Shown piece after piece: positions 54,283 to 62,657 of a DNA stretch of 64,000 nucleotides. The notes under the pieces are model-generated. The model made no database searches and was not told where the DNA came from. It saw only the letters and a program-made list of their open reading frames with translations. The position numbers and the translations under genes were made by a program. Numbering within the stretch: position 1 is the first letter of the stretch; each line of letters starts with the position of its first letter. The stretch is from the NCBI GenBank assembly GCA_029719485.1, contig CP120722.1:2790001-2854000 (forward strand). The letters are read 5' to 3'. Source of the stretch: Kiritimatiellota bacterium B12222 (GTDB lineage: Bacteria; Verrucomicrobiota; Kiritimatiellia; SS1-B-03-39; UBA6053).

Positions 54283-55386
54283 CTACTCGTCTATGGTTTC
54301 GTCTCGTTGATAAATAGGAAGCTGACGGTAGGGGACCGTAAGAGAGAGGACAATCATGGAGGTACGATACACGGGTGTTTTACTTTCTGAGGAGCTCTTT
54401 CCTGCTGCATTTTTCCCCCAAGACCCATCTTCTTGTTGTAAGGGGAGGTAATAATCATAGAGCCAACTCCCCACATCTTCCCAGTATTGACCACCCATTT
54501 GAAAAGCTGATTGGGTGTTATAATACAAAGCGTAACAGGCGAGTTCACTCTTGGGGATTTTCCTATAGTTTTTCATGATGTATACAAGCGCCCGCTGCAC
54601 TTCAGGCGAATCATGATGTCCTGTCAGATTCAAACTCAATACCGACAAGCCGGTCAGGGTGATACGTCCATTGTTATTCCCCTTTTGATAGGTGAAACTG
54701 CCGTTTTCCAGCTGATTTCCCAACATGTAGGCCACCGCAGCCTCAATATTCTCTTCAGGCACCATCGCTCCGTTTAATCTCGCAGCTTTCAAAGCCATCA
54801 GCGCCCAACCCGATACGGAAAGATCGCTGTCATTTGAACGGGGGGTATAGCGCCATCCTCCTTCGTGACCCGGCCGTTTCTTAATACCTTGCGACTGTAT
54901 AATTAATTGAATGGCCTCCTGAAGTCCCCGCTTCACTTTGGGTTCACGTTCCGGGTCCATCATTCCGGAGACCTCTGCCAAAAACAGGGTGGAGATATTA
55001 TGAGAATACAGCCCTTTGTCCCTCCCATTTGAAGTGAGGATATAGCCATCTTCATTTTGCTGCTGAAGCACATAATCAATACACCGATTGATAAATTCTC
55101 CATATCTATCCCCCCCGGGAGTATGTCCAGCAGATAAAACTGACATCCCCGCAAGCGCGACGACACCAGCAGATTTACCGTACTCTCCTGGAAAACTGCC
55201 ATCAGGATTCTGGGTAGAGATCAGAAAATCAAAGGCACGATCCAATGCAATCTCCACTTGATCCGCATGCGGTGCCAAGACAGGAGAAATGGTTTGAGCC
55301 TGCAAATCAATGAGCATCCCAAGAAAAGAACTCCATATCAACCGACGCAGGGTGTTGAATCTAAAAAATGCAAGAAAGGTAAACAT
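54283..55386 (-). CDS. Exported prenyltransferase/squalene-cyclase-repeat protein
   Basis: A 367-residue protein with an N-terminal hydrophobic signal (FLAFFRFNTLRRLIWSSFLGMLIDLQAQ) and an alpha/alpha-toroid of repeated helix pairs with QW-like motifs: STQNPDGSF, QQQNEDGY, GNQLENGSF and LQQEDGSWG. The fold is that of squalene-hopene cyclases and prenyltransferases. The catalytic DXDD of cyclases is absent; the matching place reads NDSDLSVSG, a form common in planctomycete and verrucomicrobial exported proteins. It may thus be a carbohydrate- or protein-binding toroid, not an enzyme. It is the first gene before HMG-CoA reductase, with a 69-base gap. Confidence 0.75.
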   Translation of the reverse strand: MFTFLAFFRFNTLRRLIWSSFLGMLIDLQAQTISPVLAPHADQVEIALDRAFDFLISTQNPDGSFPGEYGKSAGVVALAGMSVLSAGHTPGGDRYGEFINRCIDYVLQQQNEDGYILTSNGRDKGLYSHNISTLFLAEVSGMMDPEREPKVKRGLQEAIQLIIQSQGIKKRPGHEGGWRYTPRSNDSDLSVSGWALMALKAARLNGAMVPEENIEAAVAYMLGNQLENGSFTYQKGNNNGRITLTGLSVLSLNLTGHHDSPEVQRALVYIMKNYRKIPKSELACYALYYNTQSAFQMGGQYWEDVGSWLYDYYLPLQQEDGSWGKNAAGKSSSESKTPVYRTSMIVLSLTVPYRQLPIYQRDETIDE

Positions 55387-55603
55387 AAGGGTACTCTCTA
55401 GTGTGTGTGAACAAATGTAAGTCCATAAAACCTAATCCGGAATCAACACTGTTATCATGAGCTGAATACAGAACAAACAAGTTCTCTAAATAGATGCAAG
55501 ATTTCTTAAACAACAAGGTCCGCATTCATCATAAAATCAGCCACCCATTCCTCCCATTCTTTCCTGTTTAGAAATCTTCATAACCCCCTTAAACCCAATA
55601 AAA

Positions 55604-55625
55604 AAGCCCCTCCGAAGAGGGGCTT
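55604..55625 (-). terminator. Terminator after tRNA-His
   Basis: A 9-bp perfect stem (AAGCCCCTC / GAGGGGCTT) with a CGAA/TTCG tetraloop and a T6 run on the minus strand, 5 bases after the tRNA 3' end. Confidence 0.9.
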
Positions 55626-55630
55626 GAACA

Positions 55631-55707
55631 TGGGGTGAGTGACGGGATTCGAACCCGCGACATTCGGTACCACAAACCGACGCTCTAACCAACTGAGCTA
55701 CACCCAC
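55631..55707 (-). tRNA. tRNA-His (GTG)
   Basis: Full cloverleaf on the minus strand: acceptor GTGGGTG/CACTCAC, D-arm AGCTCAGTTGGTTAGAGC, anticodon loop TTGTGGT giving GTG, T-loop TTCGAAT and an encoded CCA. A G directly upstream (55708) faces discriminator C73, the G-1:C73 pair that marks histidine tRNA. A strong terminator follows, so it is a single-gene unit. Confidence 0.96.
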
Positions 55708-55767
55708 CATGAATGAGTTGCCTGCTTAATATGAAAGTGTGTTAAAGGAAAGTAAAAATGTTGATAA

Positions 55768-56898
55768 TTATTCAACAATGAGTTTTGCAGGTGATTCCTG
55801 AGGTAAAACGACTTCCGTTTCAACTTCAGCTTCTTCAATCACAGGCTCAACAACATCAGTAGTAAGCTCCTGTTCTTCAATAACTTCCTCAACTTCAGGA
55901 ATGTCGGAAATGTCTACAACCTCCTCTGAGTCTTCGGTGGGAAGGATGTCGTCGACTTCAGGTAGTTGCGTTTGAATTTCTTCGACGGTGGCGTCTAAAA
56001 CTTCAGGAACGTCCATTTCAGCGACCGTTTCTTCTGGGGTTTCACTGATTTCAGCCACTTCGGCACTCTCTAATGCAGAGGGGGCGATAGCGTCTTCCTC
56101 ATCCATACGCAAAACCGCTGCCTCTGTAAGATCATCGACAAGGACAACCTCGTCTACAACATCCAACGCGACAGCTTCTGCAATAACAGGAGAGGGGCTC
56201 ACGCCTAATTTCTCAAGGAATCGGTCTGCTTTATCAGGAAAAGCAATAAACATTACGGCAGCCACGGCACCGAAAAACAACATCAAGACCAAGAGCGTCA
56301 TAAAAGCAATACGACGCTGTGCGCGACGCAACATACTGTAAAGCTTTTCTTCTGATCGTTGCGCACGTTCAAGTAACAGCTGGGTGGTTTGATCCATAGA
56401 GGTCAGGGTTTTATTAAACTCCCCGGCCGCACTGTTGCCCATCTGATCATTCATGGCCTTCAAGATATCTGATTGCTGTGCAGAGTGATCCGCCAATTTC
56501 CGAACACTTTCTACGGCTTCGGGTAATTTTTTAAATGCATCGAGAAGTACTTCCTGATTGGTACGCATGGATTGCACCAAACTCAGCACTTCACGATAGC
56601 CACTTTCCATGTTTGAAATTTGTTTTTTGCGGCGCGCAGGTGGAGAAATTTTTTCCCAGGCACTGTATTCAGGCGGGGGAATTTCATTCACGGGAGTCGG
56701 ATCCAATTTGACCTCAACTTCTTCAATTTTTTCAGGGACTACTTGAGGAGCAGGTGCAGGTTTTTCCTGTGAAGCTTTCTCTTTTTTGGCAGCAGCCAGC
56801 TCCGCTTTTTTAGCGAGTTTCTTTTCTTTGCGAGTTAATTTTTTCTTTGCCGGTGCTTTTTCCGGGCGTTTATCTGCGTCAGTTTCGTCCAAATTCAT
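55768..56898 (-). CDS. Single-pass membrane protein with Lys/Ala N-tail and acidic C-tail
   Basis: Unrecognised 376-residue protein. The first 45 residues are basic and helical (KKLTRKEKKLAKKAELAAAKKEK), followed by a Pro/Glu linker. Residues 95-195 look like coiled coil (SLVQSMRTNQEVLLDAF, ILKAMNDQMG). One membrane helix lies at about 199-223 (FMTLLVLMLFFGAVAAVMFIAF). The remaining 150 residues are almost only Glu, Val, Asp, Ile and Pro, a low-complexity acidic tail probably in the periplasm. AGGAA precedes the chosen ATG; a longer frame is unlikely. The layout suggests a DNA- or membrane-tethering protein, but this is inference. Confidence 0.65.
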   Translation of the reverse strand: MNLDETDADKRPEKAPAKKKLTRKEKKLAKKAELAAAKKEKASQEKPAPAPQVVPEKIEEVEVKLDPTPVNEIPPPEYSAWEKISPPARRKKQISNMESGYREVLSLVQSMRTNQEVLLDAFKKLPEAVESVRKLADHSAQQSDILKAMNDQMGNSAAGEFNKTLTSMDQTTQLLLERAQRSEEKLYSMLRRAQRRIAFMTLLVLMLFFGAVAAVMFIAFPDKADRFLEKLGVSPSPVIAEAVALDVVDEVVLVDDLTEAAVLRMDEEDAIAPSALESAEVAEISETPEETVAEMDVPEVLDATVEEIQTQLPEVDDILPTEDSEEVVDISDIPEVEEVIEEQELTTDVVEPVIEEAEVETEVVLPQESPAKLIVE

Positions 56899-57060
56899 GT
56901 AAAAATTCCTATAAGTGTTTACCTGCTTTCTCACCTAATCTGAATGCCGTGTTTCCGCAAGCCTCAACCCGTGATTTGTCTAGCCCGTATAGACCTTTGA
57001 CATTTTTGAAGCGAAGACTATAAAGCAGTCTAATTTATAACCAAACCCCAAGGGAAATTT

Positions 57061-57474
57061 ATGTCTGATCCACTGAGTAAAATGGAAGAAATTGAATTTG
57101 ACGCCCAAAATCTGTGGCGTGAAGAAACCATCACCGACCGTACGGTGGGCAGTATTCGCATCATGACCCCCATCACATTGGACGGCAATACGGATAGCGA
57201 GCGCAAAATTGAATACCATGCACAAACACAAATCATGACACAAGGCGGCGCCTTACCGATTGAAGGCCAAATCGAAGCCGAGACACTTGAAGAAGCTGTT
57301 AAAAACTTTGGCCCTGCAGCCAAGAATGCACTTCAGGAAATGATGGACCGTATGCGCGAAATGCAACGCGAGCAAGCCAGTCAAATCGTAACTCCCGGTC
57401 AAGCCATGGGTGAAGGCATGGGCGGCGGTATGGGTGGCGGTATGGGTGGCGGAGGCGGCTTTAGCCTCACCTAA
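57061..57474 (+). CDS. Unknown 137-residue protein with Gly/Met-rich tail
   Basis: Small soluble protein, not recognised. Residues 1-90 form a mixed domain with LWREETITDRTVGSIRI and ITLDGNTDSERKIEYHAQTQI; a helix EEAVKNFGPAAKNALQEMMDRMREMQREQ follows. The end is a Gly-Met repeat (GGGMGGGMGGG) like the flexible tails of GroEL-type proteins and Hsp70s. It might be a cytosolic chaperone-like or aggregation-prone factor, but nothing proves this. Gene stands alone, divergent from the membrane protein gene, closed by a strong terminator. Confidence 0.6.
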   Translation: MSDPLSKMEEIEFDAQNLWREETITDRTVGSIRIMTPITLDGNTDSERKIEYHAQTQIMTQGGALPIEGQIEAETLEEAVKNFGPAAKNALQEMMDRMREMQREQASQIVTPGQAMGEGMGGGMGGGMGGGGGFSLT

Positions 57475-57501
57475 ACCTTTCCGACCTTCGGAAAAAAGAA
57501 T

Positions 57502-57536
57502 CGCCCGTCTTCCGAACTTCGGAAGCGGGCGTTTTT
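57502..57536 (+). terminator. Terminator after the Gly/Met-tailed gene
   Basis: Stem CGCCCG-CTTCCG and complement CGGAAG-CGGGCG (one bulged T) with a 5-base loop, then T5. A smaller hairpin (TTTCCGA / TCGGAAA, 57478-57494) lies just before it. Confidence 0.88.
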
Positions 57537-57568
57537 ACGATCTGCGATTATAGGGGAGGGTACCTATA

Positions 57569-58387
57569 TCACGCTTCAATATTTATTTCACCTTTGAACA
57601 CATGTACTGCGGGACCCGTGAGTGTCACGTTTTCCATAGACTCTTCGTCGGTGGAGCGATAATTCACGCCCAACACATCACCTGATGCGCAGGTGATATT
57701 CACAGGAGTAGAAACGCGTCCCAGGGTTCCGGCAATCAAACCGCAAGCCACCATGCCTGTGCCGCAGGCGAGCGTTTCAGCTTCGACCCCACGCTCGTAG
57801 GTACGGACTTTCAAGCTGTCGGTACCTGTGATCTCGATAAGATTTACATTGGTACCGCGTGGGGAAAATTCTTGATGATAGCGGATGGCCGCCCCCATAG
57901 TAGGCAAATCGATACTGTCCACATCATCGACTTCAATCACAACATGTGGCACGCCACTGTTGACAAAATGGTAGGTAAGCACTTCACCATCTAGTTCTAA
58001 TTGACCGTTAAGTTTTAAATCTTTGGGTTCCGTCATGGTGAGCTCTACCTGCTCTTCGGCAAGAATTTTAGCGGCAATCACTCCGGCGACGGTATCAAAT
58101 TTCATTTCAGAAGGCGCGGCGCCAATTTCATATGCCAACTTTGACACGCACCTCGCTCCATTGCCGCACATTTCCACTTCAGATCCGTCGGGATTGTAAA
58201 AACGCATTCTAAAATCAGCAGTTTCAGAGGGTTGAATAAGGATGACGCCTTCAGAGCCTACACCATATTTAGGTGTGGCAATTTTACAAATCAAGTCGTG
58301 GTCCTGATCGGGGAAGGTGAGGTCACGGTCATCAAAGAGGATGAAGTCGTTACCGGCTCCATGCATTTTCCAAAAAGATTTCATCAT
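57569..58387 (-). CDS. dapF: Diaminopimelate epimerase
   Basis: Converts LL- to meso-diaminopimelate for lysine and peptidoglycan. The 272-residue length is standard. The two catalytic Cys are in EMCGNGARCV (about residue 75) and LACGTGMVACG (about 208); FWKMHGAGNDFILFD opens the protein and FSPRGTNVNLIE is present. Its ATG overlaps the nhaA stop by 4 bases (ATGA), so it is coupled to a Na+/H+ antiporter, an odd functional pairing. No other lysine-pathway gene is nearby. Confidence 0.96.
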   Translation of the reverse strand: MMKSFWKMHGAGNDFILFDDRDLTFPDQDHDLICKIATPKYGVGSEGVILIQPSETADFRMRFYNPDGSEVEMCGNGARCVSKLAYEIGAAPSEMKFDTVAGVIAAKILAEEQVELTMTEPKDLKLNGQLELDGEVLTYHFVNSGVPHVVIEVDDVDSIDLPTMGAAIRYHQEFSPRGTNVNLIEITGTDSLKVRTYERGVEAETLACGTGMVACGLIAGTLGRVSTPVNITCASGDVLGVNYRSTDEESMENVTLTGPAVHVFKGEINIEA

Positions 58388-59709
58388 GCGGTTACAGCTT
58401 GTGGTTCTAAAGGTTTATGTTTTTTACTGAGGCCAATCCAGGTCAGAGGAGCTCCGATCAGCATGGCACAAATTGAGGCCACTAAAATGGCAAGTTTGGC
58501 TTCTTCCAAGGTGTCTGTACCCGGTTCAAATGCGAGCACCGAAATAAACAGGGACATAGTGAACCCCAAGCCGGCAAGGTAACTTACCCCAATCATGGCA
58601 CGCCATCCCACACCAGTGGGAAGGGAGGCCCAGCCTTTGAGCACGGCAAATCGACAGGCGATCAATACGCCAAGCGGTTTTCCCATCAACAAACCGAGGA
58701 AAATACCCAAGGCATGAGGTTCGACCAACAGGGAAGCATTCAAATGTGTTGGCAGATGCACCCCCGCGTTAAAGAAAGCAAACAAAGGCATAATTAAAAA
58801 GCCGACCCAAGGATGCAAAATATGCTCAAAACGACTCAAGGGACTTTCTGAATGTTTGATCACACGCTCCAAGGCATCTAAATGATGCTCCCTGAGATCA
58901 TAATCATCTTCAGCGAAACTATCTTTGAATTCTTTATTGATACGGTCGACACTGTAGCGACGTTTAATGGGGATGGTCATGGCCATCAACACCCCGGCAA
59001 TGGTGGAATGAATACCCGATTCCAACATAAAATACCAACAACCGACACACAGTAGGGAATACACGATACCATTTCCCCCGTTAAAGCGACCATACACGGC
59101 ACTTAGAAAAACGAAGATAAATGAGATCAATAAATAATCCAGATGAAATTGTTCAGTGTAAAACAATGCGATTACGAGAATGGCCCCTAAATCATCTACA
59201 ATGGCCAGACAGGTGAGGAACACTTTTAATGCAACCGGCACACGTTTCCCTAAGATACTCAATACTGCGATCACAAAAGCAATATCCGTGGCCATGGGCA
59301 CGCCCCAGCCCCCACGCGTTTCTGGAGAGAACACATTAAATAACGAATAGATCAGTGCTGGAACGATCATCCCGCCTATGGCGGCAACCACGGGAAGGGC
59401 CGCTTTACGGGCTGAAGATAGTTCTCCGACCAAAATTTCCCGCTTAATTTCCAGCCCTACCAAAAAGAAAAACAAGACCATAAGGCCTTCGTTTACCCAG
59501 TGGTTGATATCTAAATCCAAATGCCATTCCCCAATATTTAAACTGAGATGGGTATGACTAATATTATTATAGGGCTCCCAAAAATCTGAGTTTGCGAGAT
59601 AAAACGCAAAAACAGATACAATTAACAAAATCACACCGCTCGCGGTCTGATTATGAAGAAATTTGGTGTAGCCTAAATGCCTTTCGTGTTCCTGATCTAT
59701 CAGTTCCAT
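58384..59709 (-). CDS. nhaA: Na+/H+ antiporter NhaA
   Basis: Inner-membrane antiporter, 441 residues, with about twelve helices. The Na+/H+ site with two Asp is visible in CLAIVDDLGAILVIALFY; other NhaA blocks are FFLVGLEIKREILVGEL, GWGVPMATDIAFVIAVL and LPTHLNASLLVEPHALGIFLGLLMGKPLG. A charged insertion (about residues 255-290, RINKEFKDSFAEDDYDLREHH) lies in a cytoplasmic loop. It suggests salt and pH homeostasis. It starts 3 bases after the polysaccharide export gene and overlaps dapF. Confidence 0.95.
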   Translation of the reverse strand: MELIDQEHERHLGYTKFLHNQTASGVILLIVSVFAFYLANSDFWEPYNNISHTHLSLNIGEWHLDLDINHWVNEGLMVLFFFLVGLEIKREILVGELSSARKAALPVVAAIGGMIVPALIYSLFNVFSPETRGGWGVPMATDIAFVIAVLSILGKRVPVALKVFLTCLAIVDDLGAILVIALFYTEQFHLDYLLISFIFVFLSAVYGRFNGGNGIVYSLLCVGCWYFMLESGIHSTIAGVLMAMTIPIKRRYSVDRINKEFKDSFAEDDYDLREHHLDALERVIKHSESPLSRFEHILHPWVGFLIMPLFAFFNAGVHLPTHLNASLLVEPHALGIFLGLLMGKPLGVLIACRFAVLKGWASLPTGVGWRAMIGVSYLAGLGFTMSLFISVLAFEPGTDTLEEAKLAILVASICAMLIGAPLTWIGLSKKHKPLEPQAVTA

Positions 59710-59712
59710 AAC

Positions 59713-60513
59713 TTAAAATATACGTTCGGGAATATACACAACGTCACCGGCACGAAGTTTTGCGTCTTCGGCCTGATTCCCTTGCTTGGTTAATTCATCC
59801 AAATTCACGCGGATGACTTCCACGGTTTGCTCCTCCGGATGTGGTCGAAAAATTTTGATAGATCCTTTTTTGGCGGAAGCCGCAAGACCACCTGCACGTT
59901 TGACGGCACCGCTGATGGTGAGGAGTTGCGTCGCGGGCATGGACAAAGGTCCTGCATTTTGTACATTCCCCATCAGCGTCACATAGCCCCAGGGACATAA
60001 ACTCGGATCTTCAGTATCCCCTACAAACTCAACATTGACCAAAGGCTCTTTATAGTAGCGAGAATATGCTTCGGTCAAATTTTGCTCAACACTTTCGAGG
60101 TCCATTTCACCCACTTTCACATTTTGAAGGAGGGGAAGTCCGATTTTACCAGAATAATTGATACGCTGGGCTTCAGTAATGTGTTCGATTTTACCTTGAA
60201 CCATCACGGTGATGCGAATCATCATTCCGTTTTTAATCCAGCCTGAAGAATTCTCAGGAATCCAGCCACCGGCTTGGGCCGCAATCGCAAAGGCGGCAAT
60301 ATCTTCTTCGCTAGCATTTCCCACATCATGATTGGCAATTTTTTCTTGTGCCGTGCTAATAGGAATACGAATACGATCAGGTGGCTCAGAGGAGGGGGGA
60401 GGAATATCCACGGCATCTGTTTGTGCAAACACAGACATCCCCAGCACTCCACAAAACAGTGTAAGGGAGAGCATTTGTTGCAGTTTAATCCGTGATTGGG
60501 TAAACATAGTCAT
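59713..60513 (-). CDS. Polysaccharide export (Wza-like) protein
   Basis: Exported protein of 266 residues with signal peptide (FTQSRIKLQQMLSLTLFCGVLGMSVFAQ). The central domain has the poly-export pattern ISGKIGLPLLQNVKVG-like (YSGKIGLPLLQNVKVG) followed by SVEQNLTEAYSRYY, and an SLBB-type end LLTISGAVKRAGGLAASAKKGSI plus RAGDVVYIPERIF. There is no lipobox, unlike E. coli Wza. Capsule or exopolysaccharide genes are not next to it. An AGGTGG site precedes the ATG. The NYN/LOTUS-like gene lies 36 bases upstream. Confidence 0.8.
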   Translation of the reverse strand: MTMFTQSRIKLQQMLSLTLFCGVLGMSVFAQTDAVDIPPPSSEPPDRIRIPISTAQEKIANHDVGNASEEDIAAFAIAAQAGGWIPENSSGWIKNGMMIRITVMVQGKIEHITEAQRINYSGKIGLPLLQNVKVGEMDLESVEQNLTEAYSRYYKEPLVNVEFVGDTEDPSLCPWGYVTLMGNVQNAGPLSMPATQLLTISGAVKRAGGLAASAKKGSIKIFRPHPEEQTVEVIRVNLDELTKQGNQAEDAKLRAGDVVYIPERIF

Positions 60514-60549
60514 AGAGCCACCTGATTATTTTATTACTATGGAGTCGTT

Positions 60550-61809
60550 TTACAGGAAATCAATGATGCCTTTCCAGTCATCCACAACAATATATTGATG
60601 AGGTTTCTCATCATTCATGGGCTCAAGCAACTCGTTGAAAAATGCATTTTGTAACATTTTCTTGATCTCACGATTTGTATAGTCGAGTTCTGATTTCTCT
60701 TTACGCTCTGCAATTTCTTTCAGCAAGTCAGGTAAGGTTAACCCATTTTCAGGGATGAAACTTTCAATGGCTTGAATAAATTCAGAGGAAGGTGCCGGTG
60801 CGTCTTCATTTACGTTTTCAACGTCGAAGTCTTCTTCGGTAAGCTCCGCGAGATCTTGCTCAACAACAGGGGCTTCCGCTTCACCTTCGACCATATCAAC
60901 CGTATCTAACAAGGGATCGACTTCACCATCATTTGAAGAATCTTCACTTTCGCTTTTTTTACGAGAAGAGGATTTAGTAGCGCGAGGCGCCCGTTCTTCA
61001 GTGTTGTTATTATCGTCGTCCTCAGTTTCGACAGGAATTTCTTCACCGGGTAATAAAACATGGCTACGATTTCCGTTTTCAACTAATTGAATAAGGTCAC
61101 GACTTGCAGCATCAGCAATAAAATCTTTGAATTTACGCATGGGACGACCTTCCTGATCTTTCATGCGGGTTTCATCAAAGCGACGCATCCGGCGACGCAT
61201 GCGTTGTTTGAGAGAGGTCAACAGCACGCGTTGGTCTTTTTCGCGACCACGGGTAACTTCATCAACCAACACTTCATAGGGATCAAGTTGTGGGGCCGTT
61301 TCTTCTCGGCGATCTTCACGGCGATCGTCGCGACGATCTTCGTTGCGGTCATTACGGCGGCTTTGACGTCCAGACCAAACGGCGAGATCATCCGTCACTA
61401 AACGAAGCGCATCCAAACGGCCACGATCAGGTCCGGCAACGATGACATAATATCCTGCACGTTGCAGGAAAGCGGCGGGTGTCACCAGGCGATCGGAATC
61501 ATTTCCCGCCAAAATGAACTGAGAAACATGTGAGTATGCACAGATGAATTCATGCAAACGAGACATGAGTCCGCCCACCAAAGCCGCAGAACTGTCGGAT
61601 GCGGAAGGCAATACCGTCAGCAAAGCACCTGCGGCATGCAAGGCGGTGGCTGTTTTTTCGGGAAGAGGTGCGTCGGAGATCACCTCAAGGTGAACAACAC
61701 GTTCATCGTTAGTGGTGAGATTACGTAAAGTGCGCAAATCGCCGGGAAGTTGTCCATTACTGGAAAGTTCATCAGCAGAAATTGAAATAAAGATAGCAGT
61801 ATCGCTCAT
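60550..61809 (-). CDS. NYN/LabA-like protein with a probable LOTUS (OST-HTH) domain
   Basis: A 419-residue cytoplasmic protein. Residues 1-150 look like a NYN/LabA-like PIN fold (FILAGNDSDRLVTPAAFLQRAGYYVIVAG), but the acidic nuclease residues near the start seem degenerate. After an Arg/Asp/Glu stretch (about 155-170, NEDRRDDRREDRREE) comes a domain resembling LOTUS/OST-HTH: LLTSLKQRMRRRMRRFDETR, then FKDFIADAASRDLIQLVENG and SHVLLPGEE. A low-complexity acidic linker and a C-terminal helical domain end the chain. Bacterial NYN-LOTUS proteins may bind structured RNA. Function unknown; domain calls are inferred from pattern. Confidence 0.55.
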   Translation of the reverse strand: MSDTAIFISISADELSSNGQLPGDLRTLRNLTTNDERVVHLEVISDAPLPEKTATALHAAGALLTVLPSASDSSAALVGGLMSRLHEFICAYSHVSQFILAGNDSDRLVTPAAFLQRAGYYVIVAGPDRGRLDALRLVTDDLAVWSGRQSRRNDRNEDRRDDRREDRREETAPQLDPYEVLVDEVTRGREKDQRVLLTSLKQRMRRRMRRFDETRMKDQEGRPMRKFKDFIADAASRDLIQLVENGNRSHVLLPGEEIPVETEDDDNNNTEERAPRATKSSSRKKSESEDSSNDGEVDPLLDTVDMVEGEAEAPVVEQDLAELTEEDFDVENVNEDAPAPSSEFIQAIESFIPENGLTLPDLLKEIAERKEKSELDYTNREIKKMLQNAFFNELLEPMNDEKPHQYIVVDDWKGIIDFL

Positions 61810-61907
61810 AAGATAGAAATTGGGTTTTCAAGTTAGTTTGAGTAATGGATGGTCAAATAGGTGCCCCGTGATCCATTTCGAAAATGACTTGTACGGGAAC
61901 ACCGCAA

Positions 61908-62657
61908 TCAACGCAATTTTAAATTACGCAGTTCTTTCCAGAATTTTTGATCTTCTAAATCTGTCAACATAGGTGTTATTTTGCGTAAAGCCCTGGGACC
62001 TTTGAGCGGAAGCGCTGAACGGGTACCGACAATTACCTCATTATGACTGTGAGGCGGACGGATCGCACGAACGGAAGGGAAGTGTTTCGTAAATGCTTTT
62101 CGAGCACTACGATGCATGTTTTGATGCCCCCGACCCATTACAAAATTCATCACCAAGGAGCCTTCGTCCGTTAACCGTTCACAATGACTCTGAACCAAGG
62201 GGGCGTCGACAAGGGCAGGTCTCTCCACATCATGAGTTCCACAACGATACAGATCGTCGATGATCACATCAAAACAATGGGTTTCCTGCTCAAGGTAAGC
62301 AAAGGCATCATCGTGAATCACAGTAACGTCTGTTTGGTCGAGTTCCATGTATTTTTGAGCCAAACGAATCATTTCCCCATCAATTTCAACCGCAGTAAAG
62401 TGGGTATCCGGGAGAAAATTCCTCAGTTGACGCAAAACGGTACCTCCGCCTAAACCCAACATTAACAGGCGATTAATGGGTCCCGGATGAAGCAAAACCG
62501 CGGCCGTAATGGCGTCCCAAGCATGTCCTGTCATTAACTGCCAGGGATGCCAAGTGGCATGAGTCGCACCAATCACATTGAGATCGATCTGCCCGTTGCG
62601 ACTTTCCCAAACATCGACATCGTTATAATCCGTAATCACGGATTCCAATTTTCTCAT
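61908..62657 (-). CDS. Spermidine-synthase-like methyltransferase-fold protein
   Basis: A 249-residue Rossmann-fold protein of the spermidine synthase superfamily. The nucleotide-site motif reads LMLGLGGGTVLRQLRNFLP (SAM or decarboxylated SAM loop), then TAVEIDGEMIRLAQKYM and DVIIDDLYR. The GGGDGG and catalytic DSTD motifs of true spermidine synthases are modified, so the product may be another aminopropyl or methyl transfer. Its start overlaps the kinase stop by 4 bases (ATGA). No speD is nearby. Confidence 0.75.
   Translation of the reverse strand: MRKLESVITDYNDVDVWESRNGQIDLNVIGATHATWHPWQLMTGHAWDAITAAVLLHPGPINRLLMLGLGGGTVLRQLRNFLPDTHFTAVEIDGEMIRLAQKYMELDQTDVTVIHDDAFAYLEQETHCFDVIIDDLYRCGTHDVERPALVDAPLVQSHCERLTDEGSLVMNFVMGRGHQNMHRSARKAFTKHFPSVRAIRPPHSHNEVIVGTRSALPLKGPRALRKITPMLTDLEDQKFWKELRNLKLR

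Noticed and set aside
54283..55386. Toroid protein as a squalene-hopene cyclase
   Set aside because: No DXDD motif, and the protein has an export signal.
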